A stretch of DNA of 64,000 nt from Pachyseris speciosa. Taxonomy: Eukaryota > Cnidaria > Anthozoa > Scleractinia > Pachyseridae. The notes under the pieces are model-generated. The model had not been told where the DNA came from. It was given only the letters and a program-made list of their open reading frames with translations, and searched no databases. This document shows positions 54,426 to 64,000 of this stretch, in pieces. The number at the start of each line of letters is the position of its first letter. Position 1 is the first letter of the stretch. The position numbers and the translations under genes are program-made. The DNA is taken from contig JAEMWC010000053.1 of the NCBI GenBank assembly GCA_016490735.1, forward strand, positions 1,700,001 through 1,764,000, read 5' to 3'.

Positions 54426-55406
54426 AATATATGTGGTCACCCAACTAGTTTAGCTTTAAAGTTATTTTGGATGACTCGTTACTGTGTGTATATAATCTAA
54501 AATTCACTTGTATCCCACTTGTCACTTGCATTTACTTTGCATACAGCCTCACCAAAAAGCAGAAAATACAAGTGACTTGTAGGATATACTATGGCTTACC
54601 ATTTGAAAAAAAATTGCAAAAATAGTATTATTAATGGCATCATTTTGAAAGCTGTGTGTGGGTTTGTTTACAAAGGGCTTGACTAACGTTGGTTCTTGGA
54701 TTTCCATTGGAGCCAGCTGAATTTGTTTTGGTACTACAAAGTCAATGCTTACCCTCCTGGGCAAGATAACTCTGGCGTCACCCTCTAGTTGACCCAATAT
54801 GTTAACTTTCCAAGGGAAAATCAATTCAGTGCAAAAGTGGATATTCGCAGCTCAAGTTGAAGTTATCTCTACTTAGAGGAGTTTATAGTTCACATGTGTA
54901 AAACAAACAGCATTTGGAGGCGGTCTTGGGAAAAATTAGAATTCATGTGACCAGGTCCTTTTGTAACAAATGTTTGAAATTCTACTTCCTTGAAACACTC
55001 TGTTATTAAAAAGACACCATTTTCTGTCATAGTTAGTGAAGCTTTGAAAAAAACATGTTCCCCTTAACAAGTTAACATAGCAACACTATAACCCAGAGAT
55101 CGAGACTAACAGTAGCCAACGACATGTACCTGTAAAATTAATTTATAATTCATAAGAGTTAAGACCAATTTACAGGCAGTATTTGAGTCACATGTAACCT
55201 CTGTAAACTCCAGTGCAACTGAATCAACTGATGCATTAACTTTTGATACAGAGTCCTCCTCAGCTAATTAGTAAGCATTAACTTTTGATACAGATCTTTA
55301 CTGATTAACATGACAAACACAATCTATTGTTTCATTTCACAAGTAGAGATCAAGTGAGATCTGTATTGGCATTACAATGGCTTGCCTTCAGCTCGCCAAT
55401 GGAAAT

Positions 55407-55445
<39 letters not shown>

Positions 55446-57490
55446 ACAGACAAGTAAAAATTCAGATTTGGCTTGCTGGAGTTTTTGTATTTTTACTAGC
55501 CTCTTTTTCTAGTGATAAACAGCTACATGTATTCTTACAGTATTTGTCTTTGGTGAAAATCAAACTTGGCATAGTTGTCATTTGTGATTGCAAATGTGAA
55601 AGCTAAACCGAGTAGGAATGACAAAAGGTAGATGTTTCAAAATTATTTAATTTAACCAACAGTTACTTCAACTCCATATATTGTGAGCTGTATTTAGGCA
55701 TGCAAAAAAAGAAAATAATATAATGTACCAAAGCCTGACTAAAGTGGGAAACCTGGATAGTTAAAACTTGTTTTGGCTAATAAAATCTGATATGACACTA
55801 GCCAGTTTGCTGGGGTGTTAAAAATTTAGTCCCCAACCCTGACAACCTGTCAAAAACACCCTAATTTTAGCTTCAAGTCATAATAACTGAGACCGAACTT
55901 TTTCCAAAACAATTGTTGGGATTGGATTCAGAGCCACCTTAAATTAAAAAAAAATCGCAAACAGCTGGATCTCAACATGCTCATAACTTTCCAGGAATAA
56001 AAAAAATAATGGTTGCCAAGCTCGTTTTTGAGTTTTATATTGCTATGGTCACCCATTTGGTTAAAAAAATCTTCAAAACTTGTTCACGAATGATTGGGTA
56101 TTTGTTTGATACAACTGTGAAGGTAACAATTTACTGTATAAAAATTGGTACAATGTGAAAGTGCTGGAAAGTGGTATAGGCCACCTTAGAATGCAGGAAG
56201 GGTACCTCTAGCGACAGGATAACCCTGTTTGCATTGTAATCAAAGTGCAAAGGGTAGCCCATGGACGAGGCTTTCCCAGGGGTGGCTGTGGGGTACCTGT
56301 GTCACTGTTTTGCATCTTTTGTTATTCCGATGTCACCCTAACTACAGTCTTTAACACAAACAAATGTCGCTGCTGTTTTTCAAAGTGTATGCAAATGTCA
56401 GTGAAATGTCACCATTGTTACAAATTTTTCTGTAGCATAATAGTGGTACATGCTTACCTTCAGTAACACATGAGAGAGGTAGACTTACTTGTTAGAGCGA
56501 AAATTTGAAGAAAGGCTTTTCACCAGTTTTCAGTGTCATGTTGATTGTCGGTTTTACCCCCTGGAAGGCCTCTTGGACAAGGGCTCCCCTGCCACATTGT
56601 GAATTATGGCTTTAACATATAACTTAAGCAGAAAGGTAATATGATATACACTAGCACATTAAGTAAGTAATTTTAAGTAATTTTATTTAAACACATATCG
56701 CATATGAACTCAGGCTCATTTAAATGCAAGTGTGAAGTACAAAAATTACAATGTGATAATTTGTATATATAGATAATAAGTTAGAAAACTAATTAAAACA
56801 AATCGGTTGATTAATTAATTAATTAATTAAAATAATAAATAATTTACTAAAAAAGGATAAAGTATTGGTAACTATATTATCTATTTACAAGACACACATT
56901 TGCAGTCATATCCATTGTCATATCATTGTATCCATTGTAAATTATTCCTAAAGTTAGAAAGGGATTCTAGCCTGTTCCAGGCATTCAGATGGTAAACGGA
57001 GCACGTTGTACTGGCAGAACGAGGCGAAAATAAAGTGACGAAAAATGGAGGAGGGCTTGGGACGGGCGGCAGGAAGGAACGCCTGTAAAATTTTCTTGCC
57101 GCCCACTTGGCCACTTGATTGACAACCCAAAACCACAAACCATCTCAGCGTGAAAGATCAAATGTCTATTACGTAACGTACCCGCTCCCAAGAAAAAGAT
57201 ATTCAGATCTGGCAAGCTGCAAATAGGCCCAGAAAAGCCTTTTTTCAGACAAGGGTGGTAGCTTTTCTTGTTACGGGTTTAATACTCCAAGGCCGATCAG
57301 CCCGATTTTGAACGTGAACACTGCACCATAGATCTCATGAAGCGTTCAAGCGACGTGAGAAACACACCAATAAACAATCGATATTTCAAATGAGGTCGCA
57401 CTCAGGCTATGGTTGGATGATTACAATACCATAAATTTGAAAGTTAGAAATGAATAATGCAGTCCGTTCGCAATTCATTTTAAACAATTA
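54426..57490. other. No gene recognised
   Basis: AT-rich sequence with a (TTAA/ATTA)n run at 56813-56830. A repeat at about 56990-57115 recurs inverted at about 62105-62225 (GGCGGCAGGAAGG-AACGCCTGTAAAA and its complement). Confidence 0.45.
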
Positions 57491-57662
57491 TTCTACAAGG
57501 GCGCGTGGATATGAAGTATTAGATAGTTACTGAGGCCTGCAGCAATATGTGATATATTGCAGTCAGCTGAGGGCGTAGCCCGAAGCTGACTGCAATATAT
57601 CACATGTTGCTGCCAGACTCAGTAACTATCTAATACTTCATATCCATGCGCCCTTGTAGAAT
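57491..57662. mobile_element. Near-perfect palindrome, 172 bp
   Basis: TTCTACAAGGGCGCGTGGAT pairs with ATCCATGCGCCCTTGTAGAA, TAGATAGTTACTGAG with CTCAGTAACTATCTA, and GATATATTGCAGTCAGCT with AGCTGACTGCAATATATC; short central GAGGGCGTAGCCC loop. Confidence 0.9.
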
Positions 57663-57684
57663 CTAACATATTTACTATTCAACA

Positions 57685-57716
<32 letters not shown>

Positions 57717-57981
57717 CACTGATTGCAGGCGCCCCTTCCGCTTTGTTCCTGAATGCGCAAAAGAATATAATTAGCACTTGTTGATTAGCTCAACTGGGAA
57801 TTGGTGACTGAGACACCTTACATCTCAATAAAAGTGGTAGTGTTTGAACATCTGATTGCGTTTCGTGTATGTTGTTCGTGTTGTTGTTTTCAAGATTTTT
57901 CAACAAACAGGTCTCTGAACTACTGCAAAACAACTTGCAGTGTGAGAAATGTGTTTCGCACTAATTGTAGTTTTTACTATA

Positions 57982-58014
<33 letters not shown>

Positions 58015-60139
58015 TTGTTGCTTGTTTTTGAGCATGTGATGTTTTCCAACTAGCAGTTTGCTGAACAATTGCTGCTAATGATAATTTGAATAGATCTCTT
58101 TGTTCTTTGTTTTCCGGCGAACCATGCGAAAACAATTGACAATGAGATATACCGTGGTATTTGCACATGCAGAGTAACTTTTTTCTTCAGTTGTGACCAG
58201 ACATGAAAGAAGTATAATTATGACAGTGGCTTCACATCAGACGAGGATGAAGAGGCAATTTTTAGAGCACAACAAAATTAACCGAAATCGAAATACTGGT
58301 GAAGATTCACCTCTGAAGCTGGTGGTTTAGAGAACGAGGGTAAGTTTTAATAGCCCTTTTAATTTTCCTGCTTTTAATACATGATTTAATTGAATTGAGC
58401 CGTGGTATTTTTATTAGTGAGTAGTGTATGGTGTTTAATTTTGCTTCAGATGAGCGCTTTGTGGCAAGCCTATTACGACAAACGAGTTGGAAGAATTTGG
58501 GCCGCTGATAACAGTCGGAGGAAATGGCGCTGGGACCTTAGAGTATTTAAAGATTGGCGTTTTTTAGTGTAAAACAAGGCTGTTTTAAAAGAGCCATATA
58601 TACTGAGCATCATAAAACAAAGGCAAAGGCATTGTTACTGCTATATTTGTTTTCTTAGAACAAAGATTGAATGCATAATTGATGTATGGGGCTGTGTGGA
58701 AATCTTGCCAAAGGATTGCCCCCGTTTTCCTGACACACTTGTTTTAGCATCTTTACAGACAGCAATCAATTATTTAGTGCAGAGCGAGAACAATGGCACT
58801 GGGTGTTAAATAGTAAATATGTGATAAATAACCAACGAGGCTTGTAGCGCCGAGTTGGTTATAATCATTTCATATCCAGCAAGCCCGAGTAGAATAATTG
58901 TTTTATTAAAAACTCTTTGACGCATAATTGAGAATCTGAACAAAAAAAAGTGGAGGAAAGGAACTCGGAGAAAGAGAAAACCGAAAAAAGGAAACATTTG
59001 TCCATCACATGACTAAACAAAAAGGGCGCGAAAACCTTTCTGTGTGTTGCAACATTTCCGAGCGAAGTTGAATGAATTCAATGAAACTGTCCGAGAATAA
59101 AGTGGAAGCTTCAGTTTAGAGTCCTTTTTTGGAGAAAGTGCAGAAAGAGGGTGGAACGGCTTTCACGTAGATGTACGAGCCGAAGGAAGTGAATTTGAAA
59201 TCCGTCAAAACAACAGCACCATGGGCAAATTTCATCAAAATGAAAACACAATTTCAACTTATTTCGGTGCACTGGAACATTGTCTCACCACGGACCTGGT
59301 CGGAAACAAGGTATATGAGGGATATAAGCAAGACAAATGCCCAGGTTATGCTTCAAGAAATGGCTTAAAGAAATTTGTCTCGATGCGTGGAACAAAAACT
59401 GGAATCGCGGCCGAACAGAATAACAAAAACAACAAGAATGGCGATTCTTATCATTTTTTTTACATAACATCAGATCTGTAACCGGAAAGTTTGAAGCTGG
59501 TGATTGATACGTTTCATTGAGTGCAGGTCAGAACATTTTTAATGCGTGTTAATTTTTTAAAAAGTGTCACTGATCGCTGGAAAGATTTTCAATACAGTGT
59601 AGTGGATTATTGCTTCAAATTTTAGCTGAAGTTCTTGTTTGTTCAGTTTGTTTTGAATAGACTGGTCTGTGAGCATAGTTACCGTTGATGACGTCGAAAC
59701 TTGTTGTTGAACATACATGTTTTCAATTTCGTTTAGTTAAGTTCAAAAACTTTTTCGGTATCTCTGTGAATAAAAGTGCATTTTGCTATTAGCTAAACAT
59801 CAACAGTCCGGAAAATTTTCTTAGCCTGTGCAAGAAAGTTTTTAACACGATCCCAGAACTGTTTCTTGTCGTTCTAAAACACTCAGCAATAAAAAGTTGA
59901 ATTCCATTTGTATTTCATTTCCAGTTTCGAAATTCCACTCATTAATTCCCCTGCGAGACGACTGATGTTTTAATGCTGTTTAATGGCTGCCATTTCGAGG
60001 GAAAATTTTATTGAGCTTTCTCTGTGTGCTGATTCATTTATTGACCATATAAGGTAGTGCAGGTATATAAGCTGAGAGCCTGTGTCCGGCTAGCCAATGA
60101 AAATGCTGGAAATCTGATATCCGTACTTCAGTTTCTAAT
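57663..60139. other. No gene recognised
   Basis: A DSGFTSDEDEEAIFRAQQN reading near 58222-58278 is short and followed by stops. An ATG reading at 59171-59368 has no recognisable domain. I see no supportable gene. Confidence 0.4.
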
Positions 60140-60855
60140 AATTAATCCACCACTATTCACCTCCACTTCGGTGAATAATTATTATTCACCAAAGTGGAGG
60201 TGAATAGTGGTGGATATCCACCACTTTCACTGACACTGAGGTGAATAATTGTTTTAGTATATACCACACAAGCTGAATAATTGGCGGACCAAAACATTAC
60301 TTTATGCGTGACAATATGCCGACAAGCTGTCGGAATTGTAAAATCTCGCGCGCCGGCTGCTCGGAGGTGAATAGTACTTGCTAATCACCTCTGAGTTAAC
60401 CAATCAGAGCACGCGAAAAGCACTATTCACTTGTGTGGTATATACTAATTAACAATTATTCACCGAAGTGGAGGTGAATAGTGGTGGATATTTACCGATA
60501 TCCACCACTTTCACTGACACTGAGGTGAATGATTGTTTTAGTATATACCACACAAGCAGAATTAGCGGACCAAAACTTTACTCTATGTGTGACAATATAT
60601 AGTATATAACACACAAGTGAATAGTGCTTTTCGTGCACTCTGATTGGTTAACTCGGAGGTGATTAGCAAGTACTATTCACCTCCGGGCAGCTGGCTCGCA
60701 AAATTTTACAATTTCCGACTGCTTGTCAGTATATTGTCACACATAGAGTAATGTTTCGGTCCGCTAATTCAGCTTGTGTGGTTAAACAATTATTCACCTC
60801 AGTGTCAGTGAAAGTGGTGGATATTTACCTCGCCGCTTTGCGGCTCGGTAAATAG
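60140..60855. mobile_element. Nested array of inverted MITEs
   Basis: ATTCACCTCCACTTCGGTGA / TCACCAAAGTGGAGGTGAAT at 60157-60205, then repeated TCCACCACTTTCACTGACAC, TAGTATATACCACACAAG, AATCACCTC and GTGACAATAT blocks occurring two to four times in both directions up to 60850. Confidence 0.75.
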
Positions 60856-63432
60856 GGACTTTAAGCATTGATGACGGGAACGGCAACAGCAATGGAAAAA
60901 CCGCAAAAATCCTGGGGAGAGGACACAGTTGTGGAGTGAAATTGGAAGCAGTTAAGCAGCCGCCGAAGACGCCAACTTCTCTTGAAATATTCCTTCGCGT
61001 TCAGACATTTTAATGATGATATGACCGATGTGGATTTTTTACTATTGTACAAACTGAACATGTCAAGAAATCAGTGCTGGAGAACGACAAGTGTTTATCG
61101 GAGATAAGATTTCGGAAATAAAATAAAATAAAATAAAATAAAATAAGTCACCTATATATTACCTAGAAGTAGCGAAGTAGTGACTAGATTAACATGAACT
61201 CAATTGGAATGCTCTGCTTCAAAGGCCGGGATTTGCGAGAAACGCAGCATGCCAGCATGCATGTCAGTTTCCACATCTTTACATCAAGTAATTTCAACTG
61301 AAAACTACGATATGACTAGATAGAGAGTTTCGGACATTAATTTTGATCAACATAGACTAGCTATTTTTCTCGGCCACGTTTAGTGTAAATTAACAGCTCT
61401 AGTATGTCTTATTTCGAATGCGAAAAAGTAATGTCAGAGAGAAATATCGATAAACAGTGTGAGACTCGCAAATCATTTCTAATTTCGGAGGCATCAGCGC
61501 TAGCTTTTTGTTTTGAAACAGCCGACTGATGAAATTGTTTAAGCTTATAGTTTCGGGAAGAAAATAAGGCAACAACTCAATGATTCGATTCCTTGGTATC
61601 TTAATGTATAAATCCATTAAAATTATCAATTTGGGGGCAAAAATAGAGCTAAAATATGTGAAATGCTACTCATGTTTTCACACAACGCCAAACTAAGCTT
61701 TCTCATGTCGGGCCCCGGAGCAGAGCATCAAAATATTTCGCACCAGACATGCGTAATGCGACATTTATTGCTATGAGAGGAGTAACCACGATAATAGTTG
61801 AAACTGTTCCTGGATATGCGTGGAAAGACTTGAAAAATCAAACTCTTTCTGAAACCTCGGCGTTAGGAGGATCACAAAAACATCTCTCCAAGATTCTCCA
61901 GGCAATCTACCTGCCCTTTGCATAGCAAAAAAATGTTCGGAAAGTTCTTCAGTATGTTTTTTACTACCATTTGGAACTTTGCGTGACACGTTTGACCTGA
62001 TCTACAATGTTTCCTCTGATTGCGTTTCTTATTGACCTTTGTGTTGACAGCAACTTTCAAAATTAACCAATCAGAGGGTATACCAGATTCTGGTATACTG
62101 GAATGACCTTTTTAAAGAAAGTTTTACAGGCGTTCCGTCCCGCCGCCCGTCCCAAGCCTCCCTCCATTTTTCGCCGCTTTATTTTCGCCTCGCTCTGCCG
62201 GTAATCTCGCATCCTGTTTACCATCTGAACGACTGGAACTACAGGGATTCTGACATCCTTGTTTTGTCTGCCAGACAAAAAGCTTAAAAAGTCTTTAGCT
62301 GGAATATTTAACAATACTATTCTTTGATTGTACCTGACGTCACGGCAGCCATGTTGGTGGAAAGAACCACAGTGAAAAAGTCTTTTGGGAATTTGACTCT
62401 ATTATCATGCAAACCTTGAACTACATTTTCAGTCGTGGATACGCGAAGCATAGAAATGACTTTTGCTGGGGGTCAGAATATGCAAATTTGTCACTCACTC
62501 AGATGAAAAATCGTTATGTCAACGGCAGACCAATAGAGATCGATTTTACGAAATATTGCCGGAACACCTCTATCGGCTTTCCGAAGTAATGTCTAAGGAG
62601 CAACAGTCGAACCGATGAATGGAACGAATATATGGCAAAAGGAACGTTTGATCAAACAGCTGAGTGGCGAAAGAAATTATAAACAATATTCGCGCACAAG
62701 CACAGCTTCTCCTACGTTCATTCTGTGTAAAAAATACATGAGCCGTTCAACCTAAGTGTGCATAGGAATTGACAATGGAAACGTTTGATACAAATATAGC
62801 TGCATTCGCGAAGCCATTTTTTTTAATGAAAACAACGTAATCTAAAATTAAATTATTTTTGAGTTGCGCCATCGCGTCTAGCCATAATGTAAAGACAAGT
62901 TTGCTCTGAGAAATACTCTTCGCTTTAACTAAACGCACCATTTTTTCAGTAAAAGTTTTGTTTGAATGAAACTTGTTTATTACACAAAAGCATGGCATCA
63001 ATGGTTATTTAAGAAAATAATGGCAAATGTTGTATTTCACACCGGCAGTAAAAAGCGTAATTAAAGATTAACAGAGCATCGTAAATCGCAGTTAATGGAG
63101 CATGACGCCTCTGATCTAAGTTATTGTTTGCACATGTAACTCATGGCATGCAACGAGCCATGAATCGTACAACATTATTTTATCTCTTTGTTGTCTCAAT
63201 AATACAATGTACTCTTCTAATCGCTCAAAGGTCGATTGGTCTCTATCATGCACCTATGTCTCAAAACTTTTAACACTCATTCCGAATGGCCGTAGCGGTA
63301 AATACCTCCATTCATGTCTCCTTATAAACACGTGCGTTCCTGTAAATCTATGGTATGCAATTTTCCATTGGCTTAGTTTTAGACGTATGTCTAGCTATAT
63401 AAAGTATATCTTGAGCCATACTGCTCATTTGC
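60856..63432. other. No gene recognised
   Basis: AT-rich. Contains the inverted copy of the 57.0-kb repeat at about 62105-62225. The short ORFs here carry no recognisable domain. Confidence 0.45.
61108..61147. repeat. (AAAAT)n microsatellite
   Basis: Seven or so AAATA units. Confidence 0.9.
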
Positions 63433-63433
63433 T

Positions 63434-63784
63434 TAGGCTATGTCTACACTATGCTGGATAGCATTTTATGCCGTTGTGGAAAATACTCCGGCCTGGTGTG
63501 AACGGAAGAGGCCCAAAATTGCCGCCATCTTTTCACTAGAATCCAATCCTCACTCCTCGTTGTTGATTTCTGTTTCGGTTCGATTCTTTGTTCACACTAC
63601 TCCAGAAAGTGTCACAAATACCTGTCCGATATGTAACGACTCACTTTCAAGACTGTAGCGGCCCAGCATCGCTCCAACACAAAATCCAAGCAGAAATCAT
63701 CGTTTTGAATGTGAACAAAAGCCCTATCTGATATGGTTTTCGTGCTGGCACAAGAGTTATCCGGTATAGTGTAGACACAGCCCT
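63434..63784. mobile_element. MITE with GGCTATGTCTACACTAT ends
   Basis: Left GGCTATGTCTACACTATGCT and GGATA; right TATCCGGTATAGTGTAGACA and CAGCC are inverted. Harbinger-like end style is inference. Confidence 0.8.
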
Positions 63785-63834
63785 AATAACTTTGCTTATG
63801 TTACTGTAGTCCATGTCTCAGAATATTGTTAGTA

Positions 63835-63969
63835 ATGGCTTGTTCACGTGCTTTGTCGAAGTCTTCCAAAACCAAAAAGTCCCGCCGAAACAATGCTGAA
63901 GATCTTGACTCTTTGACGGAAGAAGTTCTTTGCCTACGCTTGCAGGCTCTTAATCTTCCCATCACATAA
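63835..63969 (+). pseudogene. SAP-like N-terminal ORF, with stop codon, at window edge
   Basis: Reads MACSRALSKSSKTKKSRRNN and LTEEVLCLRLQALNLPIT, then a TAA, then NKAALAKRR in the same frame. L-x-L-x-x-L-x-L-P-x-x-(G)-x-K-x-x-L-A-x-R resembles a SAP motif, seen at the start of some cnidarian transposon proteins. Broken by the stop; cut by the window end. Confidence 0.4.
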
Positions 63970-64000
63970 AATAAAGCAGCCTTGGCCAAACGCCGGTCGG

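Noticed and set aside
59676..59710. Hammerhead-like GATGACGTCGAAAC
   Set aside because: No room for stem II between the two blocks and no cleavage triplet pairing.

Overview
The window is animal nuclear DNA and looks most like a cnidarian, probably an anthozoan such as a coral. The reasons are a large intron-rich NIDO-AMOP-VWD-Sushi membrane-protein gene, phase-symmetric sushi exons, and introns filled with foldback MITEs, Penelope-like elements, Tx1/CR1-like LINEs, a BEL/Pao element and hammerhead-ribozyme repeats. There are no operons or bacterial signals. The taxonomic call is an inference.

2.1-33.6 kb (+ strand): one gene in about 29 exons. After a missing signal-peptide exon it encodes NIDO (2154-5854), a spacer region (6648-9047), AMOP (8872-11497), VWD (11940-14794), a run of sushi/CCP exons (15237-32718), and a transmembrane segment with a short basic tail (33324-33571). 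That is about 1.8 kb of amino-acid code counted in residues (roughly 1,800 aa) with SUSD2/MUC4-like architecture. One sushi exon (25983-26152) is decayed, and the first sushi exon carries a 43-bp duplication that breaks the frame. Introns hold many MITEs, a 5'-truncated Tx1-like LINE, a Gypsy gag fragment, a 4-kb mariner-type composite, and two insertions of a 254-bp hammerhead-ribozyme repeat.

33.6-46.8 kb: no host gene was recognised. The stretch holds repeats, satellites, several broken LINE reverse-transcriptase fragments, a Penelope-like RT/GIY-YIG remnant, and a piggyBac-type MITE inside one LINE.

46.87-52.80 kb (+ strand): a complete BEL/Pao LTR retrotransposon with two 193-bp LTRs that look identical and a single open gag-pol frame. 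It sits in the stop codon of a gene on the - strand, the last exon of a GT10 alpha-1,3-fucosyltransferase (52806-53134). The target-site duplication restores that stop.

53.2-64.0 kb: SINE, PLE and LINE fragments, several large palindromic MITEs and long AT-rich stretches without recognisable genes. The upstream exons of the fucosyltransferase were not found. A broken SAP-like ORF lies at the right edge.

The most unusual signal is the 254-bp hammerhead repeat. One intact copy, with complete core, internal-loop stem I and palindromic short stem III, is flanked by a perfect 15-bp target duplication and lies 29 nt upstream of a sushi exon. A second insertion has head-to-tail units, as expected of retrozymes or Penelope pseudo-LTRs.
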